From NCBI RefSeq assembly GCF_024347535.1, contig NZ_AP025498.1:744001-808000 (forward strand): a stretch of DNA of 64,000 nucleotides, in the 5' to 3' direction. Positions 1 through 9,183 of this stretch are shown here, one piece after another. Position numbers and translations under genes: made by a program. Positions within the stretch are counted from its first letter, which is position 1. The number at the start of each line of letters is the position of its first letter. The DNA is from Vibrio kanaloae. GTDB lineage: Bacteria > Pseudomonadota > Gammaproteobacteria > Enterobacterales > Vibrionaceae. The notes beneath the pieces are model-generated. The model did not search any database. It was not told the DNA's origin and saw only the letters and a list, made by a program, of their open reading frames with translations.

Positions 1-46
1 AGTGCAATATTTACGACAATGCAGTAAAGGGGTTTCCACAGTTGAT

Positions 47-220
47 CTATTCATCAGGTCTGATGGAATAAAGATCGTTGATATGTTTTCCTTCGCTAAG
101 ATACCAAGTCATCGCTTCCTGTCGATTATTAGCGAATATCGTAATTGTGGTTATTTTTCCAGCGTCAAAATAGCAAAGCTCATATTCTAACTCGCTTGTA
201 TGATGAGGAATAGCGGCCAT
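47..220 (-). CDS. Small hypothetical protein (57 aa)
   Basis: This short complete reading frame starts at ATG 218-220 and stops at TAG 47-49. A strong ribosome binding site (GGGAGG, 6 nt from the ATG) lies just upstream on the minus strand, which is the main reason to believe it. The product is soluble and has no signal peptide or membrane segment. It looks like a small alpha/beta protein, with a beta-like run (KITTITIF) followed by an acidic, Tyr/Trp-containing second half. I do not recognise the family and assign no function. The longer plus-strand frame over the same bases has no ribosome binding site and looks like a shadow. Confidence 0.55.
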   Translation of the reverse strand: MAAIPHHTSELEYELCYFDAGKITTITIFANNRQEAMTWYLSEGKHINDLYSIRPDE

Positions 221-506
221 AGCTTGCCTCCCAAATACTAACCATTATAATTCTATGCAAAATACATACCGTTAATATGTATTGCATTGTTCTTCAATGA
301 ACAATAAAAAGTCGAATAATATCACTGCTAGTCGTAATTTTTATTTTAATCATTTGCCTAAATAGACGGTTTAGCAAGGTGAAGTCTCAATTTATCTGAA
401 AGTTTTTACGATAAGGTGCTTTTATAGCTAATGTTATAAGGTCAACAGTAATCTGATAAGACCATTTTGGTGTTCGTTGACCAGTAACATGTGATGAGAG
501 GGTGTA

Positions 507-1343
507 ATGAGGAAATGCCGTTGGTTAGTCGTATTCGTGTGCTTTCTATTTGCTGGGTGTGGGACGAAATTCGCCTATAACAATATCAGTTGGTTTGCGG
601 TTAGCTATATCGAAGATTTTGTTTCTCTATCTAATAGTCAAGAATCAGAGCTCGAAGAACGCTTCGATTTATTACAGCAATGGCATAAAGAAACTCAACT
701 GCCGCTGTATATTTCGCAATTAGAAGTGATTCAAAGTATTGCTCGTTCCGATATTAATTCTGCGTTTATCGTTGACCAGAGTGAGCAAGTTAAACATCAT
801 ATTCGTTCTATCGTTAATAAATTAGCTCCCGATGTCTACGGATTAAGTATGCAGCTTACCCTTAAGCAAGATAACGAATTCTTAAAGAACTTCAGGGAAA
901 AGCAGCAAGACTATTACGAAGAAAGGTTATCATTGAATGATGAAGATTCGAGGGAACGATATCGAAGTCGAATAGAAGATAGGCTAGAGCGGTGGCTTGG
1001 ATCAGTATCGAAAGAGCAACAACAGATTATTTCTACTTGGTCTCAAGAGTGGATTAATACCAATGATAGCTGGCGCCAATATCAAAATAACACTTATCAA
1101 GATCTATCGACACTGATGCAAAAGAAGACCGATCTGCATATTGCGCAGCCAATTATTATGAACCTGCTTTTGAACAACGAAGCTTATTATCCAGAGCAAC
1201 TGAAGTCTCAGCTTAATAAGAATATGCAGACATCAGCTAGGTTCTTAGTCGAGATCGCCACAGTGAGCAGTGAGAAGCAATGGTCTTATTTCATGAGTGA
1301 ATTAGAAAGTATCAAATCAACGCTGGTGACACTGCAGGAGTAG
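507..1343 (+). CDS. DUF6279-like lipoprotein (278 aa)
   Basis: Predicted lipoprotein. A basic N-terminus and hydrophobic run (residues 5-17) lead to a lipobox, LFAGC, with the lipidated Cys near residue 18. The mature part is mostly helical and highly charged, with many Glu, Gln and Arg residues. This matches the uncharacterised gammaproteobacterial lipoproteins grouped as DUF6279, and family membership is from recognition of the overall pattern. The start is supported by GAGAGGG upstream. It appears monocistronic and converges on the exonuclease gene. It probably sits on the periplasmic face of a membrane; its role is unknown. Confidence 0.75.
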   Translation: MRKCRWLVVFVCFLFAGCGTKFAYNNISWFAVSYIEDFVSLSNSQESELEERFDLLQQWHKETQLPLYISQLEVIQSIARSDINSAFIVDQSEQVKHHIRSIVNKLAPDVYGLSMQLTLKQDNEFLKNFREKQQDYYEERLSLNDEDSRERYRSRIEDRLERWLGSVSKEQQQIISTWSQEWINTNDSWRQYQNNTYQDLSTLMQKKTDLHIAQPIIMNLLLNNEAYYPEQLKSQLNKNMQTSARFLVEIATVSSEKQWSYFMSELESIKSTLVTLQE

Positions 1344-1428
1344 GGAACAAGTAATCTTCGTTAATAGATGATAAGGCTGATCTTGTTAAATCAATCAACT
1401 TTCCAGCCATTATCGTACTGTAAGGGTA

Positions 1429-2052
1429 TTAACCTCGATTACTCATCAACAGTTTTGGAATAGAGCCTTTAGCGGTCTTAGATATTTTCTGCATCAATTG
1501 AAAGCTCGGTTGTTGAATACCGTGATCACTTTGCAGTTCATCAATCATTAATAACCATAAGCGTGCTGTCATTTCTGAATCGGCTAACGCTCTGTGGAAA
1601 GTACCGTCGTTGTCGATATTCTTAAAGCGCACAAGGTCGCCTAGCTTATGGGTCGGTGCATCTTGGATCAAGCGGCGAGCAATCAACATTGAGCAAGCGA
1701 ACTTACCTGTATAGTCTCGGCCAATAAAGTCGAACTCGGCATCGAGAAAGCGCTTATCAAACGACGCATTGTGAGCAACAAGTTGGCTGCCTTGAATGAA
1801 GTCTGCAAACTCATCCATCACTTCACTACAACTGGCCGCTGTGATTAACATACGGTTACTGATCCCTGTATAACCTTCAATGAATCCACTGACACGAAAC
1901 CCAGGGTTCATGAGTTGTTGGAAGGTGTCGACAACTTCGCCGTTAACGAGCTTAACTGCACCGATCTCAATCGCTCGGTCGCCCATGTTGGGAGATAAGC
2001 CTGTGGTTTCGAAATCGAGAACGATAACGGAATCTGCGGAGTTTGAAGCCAT
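1429..2052 (-). CDS. DnaQ-like 3'-5' exonuclease (DEDDh)
   Basis: Exonuclease of the DnaQ/PolC-exo type that trims DNA or RNA 3' ends with two metal ions. All DEDDh ligands are visible: D13 and E15 in LDFETTG, D99 in HNASFD, and H153 with D158 in HRALADSE. The 207-aa length is a bare exonuclease domain with a short C-terminal tail and no polymerase or helicase part. The start has AGGAAA upstream. It is a stand-alone enzyme, not clearly the replicative epsilon subunit; repair or RNA maturation roles are both possible. Confidence 0.88.
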   Translation of the reverse strand: MASNSADSVIVLDFETTGLSPNMGDRAIEIGAVKLVNGEVVDTFQQLMNPGFRVSGFIEGYTGISNRMLITAASCSEVMDEFADFIQGSQLVAHNASFDKRFLDAEFDFIGRDYTGKFACSMLIARRLIQDAPTHKLGDLVRFKNIDNDGTFHRALADSEMTARLWLLMIDELQSDHGIQQPSFQLMQKISKTAKGSIPKLLMSNRG

Positions 2053-2137
2053 CGTATTTCCTAATTGCTGTTTAGTAGTATTGCTTTATATGGGGCGTTT
2101 GCTGTTGCTATGGGTCAATCTATTACGTGTTGTTGTT

Positions 2138-2542
2138 CTATTGAGTGTTGCTACTGACAGTGAGCTCAGTGTAACCCGTCGAATCATCATGCTCTCTGTT
2201 GAAGGTCAAGGTATCGTAGCGGTGAACAATCAATTCAGCGGTGGTCGCTATAATCGTTCCTTCAAGTAAATGCCCGCCAATCACATCGCCATTTTCATCA
2301 GCAACGGATATATGAACGTGCTGGTGGTTAGGCGTTAGGGTTGCCATTACTGATACGATTTCGAACGGAGCTTTGATTAGCTTGGTGTTGTTCGCATTGG
2401 CCAAACGAATATTGAGTTGAGAAACACACCCGACACAAGACGCAATAGAGCCTGCCGAGACATTATGTGCTGTGACTAACCTCTGGATCTCAAGCTTTAG
2501 ATCTTGGCCTCGGGTTAATCTCTTTGCGATAGGAGTGAGCAT
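2138..2542 (-). CDS. PPC/DUF296 domain protein (134 aa)
   Basis: A single PPC (DUF296) domain, the fold found in plant AT-hook proteins and in free-standing bacterial proteins. Visible family features are the N-terminal LTRGQDL-like start, the central HVHISVAD strand, and the GGHL segment that carries the conserved His and Gly residues. Bacterial members form trimers and their biochemical role is mostly unknown; a DNA-related role is only suggested by the plant proteins. A perfect GGAGG lies upstream of the ATG. It is followed on the same strand by the exonuclease gene, with an 85-bp gap that may or may not be cotranscribed. Confidence 0.78.
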   Translation of the reverse strand: MLTPIAKRLTRGQDLKLEIQRLVTAHNVSAGSIASCVGCVSQLNIRLANANNTKLIKAPFEIVSVMATLTPNHQHVHISVADENGDVIGGHLLEGTIIATTAELIVHRYDTLTFNREHDDSTGYTELTVSSNTQ

Positions 2543-2579
2543 CTTATTGCCTCCGTTTTATTTGTATTTCAAGAACAAA

Positions 2580-2612
2580 ACGAAGCCACATTGGGCTTCG
2601 TCTTATTTTTGT
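2580..2612 (-). terminator. Intrinsic terminator of the rhlE-type helicase gene
   Basis: Perfect 8-bp stem ACGAAGCC/GGCTTCGT (2580-2587 and 2594-2601) with a 6-nt loop. On the minus strand it is followed by a T-rich stretch. It lies between the end of the helicase gene at 2651 and the start of the PPC gene. Confidence 0.75.
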
Positions 2613-2650
2613 TTTAGCTAACGCGACTTTCGCATTTTCTAAATCTGAAA

Positions 2651-3850
2651 TTACTCAGGTTGCTGCAGATCTCTTTTCTTTTTAGGCACGAAGTTCAATA
2701 CAGAGATTGGCACTTCTTTGCGTGGTTCGAAACCTTCAACTACGCGACGCTCAATCAAGTGACCAAGACGTTTTTCGATAATGCACAGGTTCTTAAAGTT
2801 GTCTTTCGATAGGAAAGAGATCGCTTCACCAGACGCATCAGCACGGCCTGTACGACCAATACGGTGAACATAGTCGTCCGCTGGGAATGGTATGTCGTAG
2901 TTGACTACGCGGCTTAGGTTGTCGATATCAATACCACGAGCAGCAACGCCTGTCGCTACTAAGTATTTTAGGCGACCTTTCTTGAAATCAGCCAAGATCT
3001 TTTCGCGGATCGCTTGGCTACGTCCACTGTGGAAAGCTTCTGCCTGAATGCCACGCTTTTCAAGTTGAGCCACCAACTTAGCCGCACCATGCTTGGTTTC
3101 GATAAAGATAAGCGCTTGGTCCCAGTTACCTTCGGTAATCATGTGGCTCAATAGTGCTGACTTACGGTCTTTATCTACGGTCACTAACCATTGCTCAATG
3201 TTCGCTTTAGACGCATCAGTCTTGGCAATCGAAATCTCTTCCGCTTCACTGATTGCACTTTTCGCTAGCGCACGCACTGGCGTTGAAAGTGTTGCCGAGA
3301 ACAGCAGGTTTTGGATGTCTTGTGGTAGACGTGCGATGATCTTGTTGATGTCTTCAATGAACCCCATGTCTAGCATGCGGTCAGCTTCATCAAGAACCAG
3401 AACTTCAACTTCATCAAAATGAACCGCGCGTTGTCCGTACATGTCGATTAAACGACCTGGTGTTGCCACAAGAATATCGACGCCTTCAATCAAGCGGTCT
3501 TTCTGGTGCTGGTAAGACACGCCACCGTACATCGCTAGTGATGTTAGGTTTAGGAACTTCGCGTACTTAGTAATGTTCTGCTCAACCTGAATCGCAAGCT
3601 CACGAGTTGGTGTCAAAATAACAGCACGAATACGTTTTTTACGTTGTGTTTCACCTTTACTTAGCATTTCTAAGATAGGGAGAACAAAGCTCGCAGTTTT
3701 ACCTGTACCTGTTTGTGCTGCCGCAATAAGGTTCTTACCAGAAAGCACAATCGGAATTGCTTTTTCTTGAATAGAGGTTGGCTTTTCATAGCCTTGTTTT
3801 GCAACGGCTTTAACAATAGGTGAGCTTAATCCAAGCTTGGAAAATGGCAT
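2651..3850 (-). CDS. rhlE: DEAD-box RNA helicase, RhlE type (399 aa)
   Basis: ATP-dependent RNA helicase of the cytoplasm. Motifs appear in order: Q-motif Gln near residue 28, Walker A AQTGTGKT at 45-52, PTREL near 81-85, the DEAD box at 154-157, SAT at 185-187, and HRIGRTGR near 330. The C-terminal tail is short and basic and lacks the long RGG region seen in the second helicase of this window (22963-24957). The sequence style resembles the RhlE branch, which acts in ribosome maturation and RNA turnover; RhlE versus SrmB is judged by resemblance only. Monocistronic, with its own terminator. Confidence 0.82.
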   Translation of the reverse strand: MPFSKLGLSSPIVKAVAKQGYEKPTSIQEKAIPIVLSGKNLIAAAQTGTGKTASFVLPILEMLSKGETQRKKRIRAVILTPTRELAIQVEQNITKYAKFLNLTSLAMYGGVSYQHQKDRLIEGVDILVATPGRLIDMYGQRAVHFDEVEVLVLDEADRMLDMGFIEDINKIIARLPQDIQNLLFSATLSTPVRALAKSAISEAEEISIAKTDASKANIEQWLVTVDKDRKSALLSHMITEGNWDQALIFIETKHGAAKLVAQLEKRGIQAEAFHSGRSQAIREKILADFKKGRLKYLVATGVAARGIDIDNLSRVVNYDIPFPADDYVHRIGRTGRADASGEAISFLSKDNFKNLCIIEKRLGHLIERRVVEGFEPRKEVPISVLNFVPKKKRDLQQPE

Positions 3851-3968
3851 AAGTTTCTCGGTATGATTTGGCTAAATAGCGATGGAAAGGTTCAACAATC
3901 TTATACAAGGATAAGATTAATGGCGGCATTCTACCATGTTGCTTGTGTACCGCTAGTCACATGCACAT

Positions 3969-4003
3969 AAAAAATCCAGTGCGTTTAGGGCACTGGATTT
4001 TTT
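3969..4003 (-). terminator. Strong intrinsic terminator of the COG2509 flavoprotein gene
   Basis: Perfect 14-bp inverted repeat (3969-3982 and 3990-4003, core AATCCAGTGC) with a 7-nt loop and a T6 tract in the minus direction, just past the stop of the flavoprotein gene at 4026. Confidence 0.85.
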
Positions 4004-4025
4004 GGTTTTGGCTTATGGTTAACAG

Positions 4026-5657
4026 TTAAGCAATATCAACCTTTTCAGCTTGGTTCTGTTCTGCCATAGACAGTGCTAAAGCTTCAGCGACTTTAATGCC
4101 GTCGATACCAGCAGACAGGATGCCGCCAGCGTAGCCTGCGCCTTCACCTGCAGGGAAGAAGCCCTTAAGGTTGATGCTTTGGTAGTCTTTACCACGCTTG
4201 ATACATACAGGAGAAGACGTGCGAGTCTCAACACCTGTTAATAGGCCGTCCGGCGTAGAGAAACCTTTGATCTTCTTCTCGAACGCTGGGATGGCTTCAC
4301 GAATCGCTTCGATAGCAAAATCAGGCAGCGCTTTTGAAATATCAGTCAGGTGGATACCTGGCGTGAATGACGGTTGTACTTCACCGATTGCACTTGGATC
4401 GCGACCTTTCAAGAAGTCACCGATTTTCTGAGCTGGGGCATCGTAGTTTTCACCGCCAAGAACATAAGCGCCGCTTTCTAGTTCACGCTGTAAACGGATA
4501 CCAGCCAGTGCATCACCAGGGTAATCACGTTCTGGGTCGATACCTACAACGATTGCGCTGTTTGCGTTACGCTCTGCACGAGAGTATTGGCTCATGCCGT
4601 TAGTTACAACGCGGCCTTCTTCAGACGTTGCAGCAACTACAGTACCGCCTGGGCACATACAGAAGCTGTATACAGTGCGGCCATTCTTACAGTGGTGAAC
4701 CAGTTTGTAGTCCGCCGCACCAAGGATTGGGTTGCCTGCGTTCTTACCGAAACGAGCTTCATCGATCATCGATTGCTTGTGTTCGATACGGAAACCAACA
4801 GAGAAAGGCTTCGCTTCCATGTAAACACCACGATCGTACAGCATTTCAAACGTGTCACGAGCACTGTGGCCAACAGCCAATACCACGTGACGAGAGTTGA
4901 TCTCTTCACCGTTAGAAAGCGTTAGGCCAGTGATTTGACCATCTTCCATATGAACGTCGTCAACACGAGTGCTGAAACGGATTTCGCCACCAAGTTCAAT
5001 GATAGAAGCGCGCATCTTTTCGATCATGGTAACCAGTTTAAAGGTACCGATGTGCGGCTTACTTACGTATAGAATTTCTTCTGGTGCACCCGCAGCAACG
5101 AACTCTTCAATTACTTTACGGCCGTAGTGCTTTGGATCTTTAACTTGGCTGTACAGCTTACCGTCCGAGAATGTGCCTGCGCCGCCTTCACCAAACTGTA
5201 CGTTTGATTCTGTGTTCAGAGCGCGCTTACGCCAGAAACCAAAGGTATCTTTCGTACGTTCACGAACTTCTTTACCACGTTCAACGATAATTGGGTTGAA
5301 GCCCATTTGAGCAAGCACTAGGCCAGCGAACAAACCACAAGGGCCAAAGCCGATAACCACAGGGCGCTCAGTTTGGTTTTCAACGGCTTTAGCAACGAAT
5401 TTGTATTCCATGTCTGGAGTGATTTTTACGTGCGGGTCACTGATGAATTGCTCTAGCAGCTCAGCTTCGTTTTCAACAAGAACATCCAGCGTGTAGATCA
5501 GTAGGATCTTCGATTTCTTACGAGCATCGTAGCCACGTTTAAAGATATTAAAAGAAAGTACCTGATCAGAGTTAATACCAAGCTTCGCTTCAATCGCGTC
5601 TTGAATGGCAGACTCTTCGTGGTCTAGTGGGAGTTTAATTTCGGTTAAACGTATCAT
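4026..5657 (-). CDS. FAD-dependent dehydrogenase, COG2509 type (543 aa)
   Basis: Large cytoplasmic flavoprotein of the uncharacterised NAD(P)/FAD-dependent oxidoreductase group COG2509. An N-terminal region of about 95 residues is followed by the FAD-binding Rossmann motif (GFGPCG at 103-108, then an acidic IVERG end). Further conserved Gly-rich segments follow (FGEGGAGTFSDGK, VLAVGHSARDTFE), with a C-terminal PAGEGAGYAGGI motif that closes over FAD. The length is usual for the family. The substrate is unknown. It is monocistronic, with a terminator directly downstream. Confidence 0.85.
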   Translation of the reverse strand: MIRLTEIKLPLDHEESAIQDAIEAKLGINSDQVLSFNIFKRGYDARKKSKILLIYTLDVLVENEAELLEQFISDPHVKITPDMEYKFVAKAVENQTERPVVIGFGPCGLFAGLVLAQMGFNPIIVERGKEVRERTKDTFGFWRKRALNTESNVQFGEGGAGTFSDGKLYSQVKDPKHYGRKVIEEFVAAGAPEEILYVSKPHIGTFKLVTMIEKMRASIIELGGEIRFSTRVDDVHMEDGQITGLTLSNGEEINSRHVVLAVGHSARDTFEMLYDRGVYMEAKPFSVGFRIEHKQSMIDEARFGKNAGNPILGAADYKLVHHCKNGRTVYSFCMCPGGTVVAATSEEGRVVTNGMSQYSRAERNANSAIVVGIDPERDYPGDALAGIRLQRELESGAYVLGGENYDAPAQKIGDFLKGRDPSAIGEVQPSFTPGIHLTDISKALPDFAIEAIREAIPAFEKKIKGFSTPDGLLTGVETRTSSPVCIKRGKDYQSINLKGFFPAGEGAGYAGGILSAGIDGIKVAEALALSMAEQNQAEKVDIA

Positions 5658-5911
5658 TTCGATGTCTCGTTTTTTATAGGTGTCTTAGCTAGACCACATC
5701 TAAACACAGAGTTTGATGAAAACGCTGATGTTGAAAGAAGCGATAAGCTCACAATGGCGCGCATTTTACGAGAAATTGATTTATCTGTCATACTAATTTG
5801 GAAACATGGAGCAAATAGACAGGATATTAGAGTCGTATGATGTTGAATTTTGCTTTGGGATGAGTATTATCCCCATTCTTCAATTTTGACTAACTTATAG
5901 AGCAGAGCATC

Positions 5912-6235
5912 ATGGCATTTGTCGTAGGCGATAATTGTATTCAATGTAAATACACAGACTGTGTGGCCGTGTGCCCCGCAGATGCGTTCCATGAAGGCCC
6001 GAATTTCATGGTAATTAACCCAATCGAGTGCATTGATTGTGGTTTATGTGTACCTGAATGTGATGCTCAAGCGATCTTCCAAGAAGATGAGCTGCCAGAA
6101 GATCAAAAGATCTTTATCGAAGTGAACGCAGAGCTCGCTGAGATTTGGCCTGTGCAAACGGAAGTAGCCGCACCGATGGATGACGCTGAAAAGTGGAATG
6201 GTGTGTCTGATAAGTTGGCAATGTTAGAAAAGTAA
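5912..6235 (+). CDS. fdxA: Ferredoxin, [3Fe-4S]/[4Fe-4S] type (107 aa)
   Basis: Seven-iron ferredoxin, a soluble electron carrier. Cysteines C9, C12, C17 and C21 form the first cluster region. C40, C43, C46 and C50 (CxxCxxCxxxC) form the second. The acidic C-terminal extension after residue 60 is typical of FdxA proteins. It stands alone between convergent or divergent neighbours and is closed by a terminator at 6256-6290. The redox partners cannot be told from context. Confidence 0.9.
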   Translation: MAFVVGDNCIQCKYTDCVAVCPADAFHEGPNFMVINPIECIDCGLCVPECDAQAIFQEDELPEDQKIFIEVNAELAEIWPVQTEVAAPMDDAEKWNGVSDKLAMLEK

Positions 6236-6255
6236 TTGTTGAAAATCACTCAAAT

Positions 6256-6290
6256 AAAAAGGCGTACTGATTTAATCAATACGCCTTTTT
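6256..6290. terminator. Bidirectional terminator between fdxA and the SpoU methyltransferase
   Basis: Perfect 11-bp stem AAAAAGGCGTA/TACGCCTTTTT (6256-6266, 6280-6290). It has A- and T-tracts on both sides, so it can end both convergent transcripts. Confidence 0.85.
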
Positions 6291-6332
6291 TAATATCTGA
6301 ACACTGTCGATTGGCTCGTTAGCTTATGGGGT

Positions 6333-7067
6333 CTAGCTGTGCTGACGACGCATGTTGTCGAGAATAATACCTGTCGCCATTGCTACGTTTAGTGACTCTG
6401 CATCACCGAATGCTGGAATCGTAATCTTGTCAGTCACGTATTTAGCCGCATGTTCACGGATACCGTGAGACTCGCTACCCATCAGTAAAATGCCGTTGGC
6501 AGTGAAATCAGTCTTATGAATGCTTTCACCTTCTAAGAACGCACCGTAAACAGGCAGGCTCGCTTGCTCTAAGTATTCAGGTAAGTTTGTTTGGCTTACG
6601 TGTACTCGGCCAAAGCTACCCATAGTTGCACTGATCGTTTTAGGGTTGTACGGGTCTGCGCAATCGCTGCTTGCAACGATATGCTTGATGCCATACCAGT
6701 CTGCCACGCGAATAATCGTACCTAGGTTGCCCGGGTCTGAAACGCCATCAAGCGCAATCATCAGTCCTGTTGCTTCTGGTAGTTCAAACGTTGGGATCTC
6801 AACAACCGCAATCGCGGCATTGTTGCTTACCAAAGTGCTCGCTTTGGTGAGGTCATCCAGCGAGGCTTCAACACAATCAAACTCAATCAGTGAAGCATGA
6901 TTTTCAGATAAGAAATCAGCAGTAGCAAAGACGTTCTTCACCACTAAGTCACTATTGAACAGCTCAAGAACGTTCTTTTCACCTTGAACTAGAAACAGGC
7001 CGTGGGCTTTACGTTGTTTCTTGTGACCCAAAGCACGAAGGAGTTTTAATTGGTTTTTTGAAATCAT
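6333..7067 (-). CDS. TrmH/SpoU-family RNA 2'-O-methyltransferase (244 aa)
   Basis: SAM-dependent ribose methyltransferase of the SPOUT class. The N-terminal third (to about residue 90) matches the SpoU substrate-binding domain. The knotted catalytic domain shows motif 1 (DPGNLGTIIR, 111-120), motif 2 (GSESHGI, 197-203, with E199) and motif 3 (SLNVAMATGI, with N227). The target, tRNA or 23S rRNA, cannot be read from sequence. AGGAT lies upstream of the start. Confidence 0.85.
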   Translation of the reverse strand: MISKNQLKLLRALGHKKQRKAHGLFLVQGEKNVLELFNSDLVVKNVFATADFLSENHASLIEFDCVEASLDDLTKASTLVSNNAAIAVVEIPTFELPEATGLMIALDGVSDPGNLGTIIRVADWYGIKHIVASSDCADPYNPKTISATMGSFGRVHVSQTNLPEYLEQASLPVYGAFLEGESIHKTDFTANGILLMGSESHGIREHAAKYVTDKITIPAFGDAESLNVAMATGIILDNMRRQHS

Positions 7068-7182
7068 GTTTTTATCCTAGATATAAGCCCGCGCATTATA
7101 GAGCAAAGGTTGGCGAACCAAAAGCGTGATAGCTCAATGCGATCCATATAAAAAGCAAAAGCGACCCACTTACAAAAAGAAA

Positions 7183-7202
7183 AGCGCACTAAATAGCGCG
7201 CT
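7183..7202 (-). terminator. Terminator downstream of the aldo/keto reductase gene
   Basis: AGCGCGCTA and TAGTGCGCT (minus-strand reading) pair with one G-U wobble. A TTTTCTTTTT tract follows in the minus direction. It lies about 80 bp past the stop at 7282. Confidence 0.6.
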
Positions 7203-7281
7203 CTTGTCTGATGTATTTACTCAGGGTTAAGCTGAACTGAGAAGGCTAGGCTGAACCGAGAAAATGAGCTGACCCTTATGA

Positions 7282-8334
7282 TTAATATGGGGCAGGGTAG
7301 CGCTTAAACACGGTGTTGATATCGGTGAGGATCTCTTCTGAAAGCGGCTTACTGAAAGCGGCTACGTTTTCTTTAAGCTGTTCCATCGTGGTTGCACCAA
7401 TAATGGTCGAGGTAACACCGTCGACTTGATTACACCACGCTAATGCAAGCTGGCTCGGAGTGAACCCGTGAGCGTTTGCCACTTCAACATAGCCTTTAAC
7501 CGCTTCATTGGCAGATTCAGTATCACGGAAAATGCCTTTACGCTGCATGTATGTCCAGCGGCTACCTTTTGGTCTTGCGCCATCAATGTACTTTCCACTC
7601 AACATACCTGCGGCTAAAGGTGACCACGGCAGGTAAGCGACGTCTTCATGCACACAGTTCTCAATTAAATATGGCCAATCTTTCGCGTGCAGTAGGCTGA
7701 ATTCATTCTGAATCGAGACCATTCGTGGCAAATCATGTTTTTCACTTAGCTTAAGATACGTGTTAATGCCCCAAGTGGTGTCATCTGAAAGACCGACATG
7801 GCGGATCTTACCCGCTTTAATACAGCTCGCTAATGCTTGTAGGATCTCCAACATCTCCGCTTCATGCTGTTTTCGGTCGATATCGCTGAATCGAATGTGA
7901 TTTGGGATATGTTTGCCAAAGTGAGGTGTGGTGCGATTTGGCCAATGAAGTTGATAAAGGTCGATATAGTCTGTTTGAAGGCGTTTTAATGATGCATCAA
8001 CGGCTGCGATCACGGCTTCACCGGTTATCGGGCCACCATCTCGAACCCAAGGAAGCCCTGGCCCGGCAATTTTGCTCGCAATGATCAACTCTTGACGACG
8101 CTGTGGGTTACGCGATAACCAGTTACCAATGATTGCTTCTGTTTTGCCATAGGTATCTGGAGAAGGTGGAACCGCGTACATCTCTGCCGTATCGATAAAG
8201 TTAATACCTTGGCTTAATGCGTATTCGATCTGTTGGTCGGCTTGCTGTTGCGTATTTTGTAGCCCCCAAGTCATGCTACCAAGGCAGATACGGGAAACGG
8301 GAATTTGACTACTTCCTAGTTTTGAATATTCCAT
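7282..8334 (-). CDS. tas: NADP(H)-dependent aldo/keto reductase, Tas type (350 aa)
   Basis: Cytoplasmic TIM-barrel aldo/keto reductase. The family features are GINFIDTAEMY with the catalytic Tyr, the conserved Asp before it, and the long insertion (PPSPDTYGKTEAIIG) that marks the Tas/YajO-like branch. QLHWPNR supplies the conserved His. Members reduce aldehydes and ketones with NADPH; the natural substrate is not known. I chose the ATG at 8332-8334 because the protein alignment begins at MEYSKLG. A frame opening at 8448 would add 38 residues that look non-coding. Confidence 0.85.
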   Translation of the reverse strand: MEYSKLGSSQIPVSRICLGSMTWGLQNTQQQADQQIEYALSQGINFIDTAEMYAVPPSPDTYGKTEAIIGNWLSRNPQRRQELIIASKIAGPGLPWVRDGGPITGEAVIAAVDASLKRLQTDYIDLYQLHWPNRTTPHFGKHIPNHIRFSDIDRKQHEAEMLEILQALASCIKAGKIRHVGLSDDTTWGINTYLKLSEKHDLPRMVSIQNEFSLLHAKDWPYLIENCVHEDVAYLPWSPLAAGMLSGKYIDGARPKGSRWTYMQRKGIFRDTESANEAVKGYVEVANAHGFTPSQLALAWCNQVDGVTSTIIGATTMEQLKENVAAFSKPLSEEILTDINTVFKRYPAPY

Positions 8335-8506
8335 TGAATTAGGGATTCCTGTGGTTAAGTTCTCTGGTACTCGCATAAAATCATTTGAAAAGACGGCGAG
8401 TGAGGAATGAAAACGAATATGAATTATTAGCACAAAATTGCACGACAAGGTATGGCTGGGGGATGTTTAATGAGTCATTTTTCAGCGCGATAAGCTAGCG
8501 TGTGTC

Positions 8507-8590
8507 ATGCGTGAAAATACATTCGCGAGAAATTATGAGCCGAACGGTGAGCGAGAAGTGAAGAGCAAGAAGCGACGAGTGAAGGTTTAA
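8507..8590 (+). other. Possible 27-aa basic peptide or AG-rich repeat
   Basis: An ATG-to-stop frame of 27 codons encodes a Lys/Arg-rich peptide ending KSKKRRVKV. The coding strand is AG-rich and repetitive (GCGAGAAGTGAAGAGCAAG). No clear ribosome binding site was seen. From memory, similar short basic frames recur in Vibrio and Pseudoalteromonas intergenic DNA, so this may be a dispersed repeat rather than a gene. Confidence 0.2.
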
Positions 8591-8636
8591 TGTTCAGCTT
8601 TTTTGGGAGTTGGGGAGAGGAGAACAGTTCAAAAAT

Positions 8637-8672
8637 AAAAAAGCTCTACAGGATAGAGCGCAGAGCTTTTTT
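8637..8672 (-). terminator. Terminator of the 48-aa gene
   Basis: AAAAAAGCTCT (8637-8647) pairs with AGAGCTTTTTT (8662-8672), giving a T6 run on the minus strand past the stop at 8691. It may also work in the plus direction. Confidence 0.7.
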
Positions 8673-8690
8673 ATAGGGGTCTTTATTGAG

Positions 8691-8837
8691 TTACGAGGTC
8701 GCGTTTGTGTCTAACCCACCCTGGGTCTGCGCCTGTCTTAGAGCTTCTTGCCTTTGAACTTCTTTCTCAGTCAATATTGGTTGAAGCGTTTCCTCAGAGG
8801 CTTGAGGAGAGAAAATAAAATACTTATTAATCGTCAT
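8691..8837 (-). CDS. Small hypothetical protein (48 aa)
   Basis: Short soluble protein, start ATG 8835-8837, with GGAGA 7 nt upstream. A beginning at 8897 would add 20 residues of unlikely sequence. The product has a central helix-prone segment rich in Glu, Gln and Arg (KEVQRQEALRQAQ) and a polar end. No family recognised. A terminator follows directly, which supports transcription as a separate small gene. Confidence 0.5.
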   Translation of the reverse strand: MTINKYFIFSPQASEETLQPILTEKEVQRQEALRQAQTQGGLDTNATS

Positions 8838-9183
8838 AACTGTGTCTCCGTGTAACGTATGACAGATACTGCATGAAGGATAAACCGTGATCATCATCCC
8901 CTTTGTACTTTTTTAGGCTGAGAGCGGAGGGCGTAGAATGCGTACAAAGTCATCATTTATCATCCTTATACAGGGTGTAACTGACGAAACCTTCTTTTTA
9001 CAGTATAGGCGGCTCATTTAACTTCGTTCAACAATGATTTAGAGCAATTACATACGCGGTCAGGGGCGTAAGATGAAAACCTCGTGACTGACTCTACGTA
9101 AGTAACTCTTCAATAATAAATTACTTAACTACATTTATTATTAAGTCAGTGAACCAATTACTTAATCCATGGTGAGATGAATT
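8838..9183. promoter_or_regulatory. Divergent intergenic region upstream of pepT
   Basis: No gene is seen in these 346 bp. A perfect 10-bp inverted repeat, AATAATAAAT/ATTTATTATT (9112-9121, 9133-9142), lies about 40 bp before the pepT start. It could be an operator or a 5'-UTR hairpin. Confidence 0.4.

Noticed and set aside
2..190. Plus-strand 62-codon frame at the window start
   Set aside because: No ribosome site; the antisense 57-aa frame with GGGAGG explains the region better.
4198..4925. Several plus-strand frames inside the COG2509 flavoprotein gene
   Set aside because: They overlap a well-conserved gene on the other strand and have no ribosome sites or recognisable domains.
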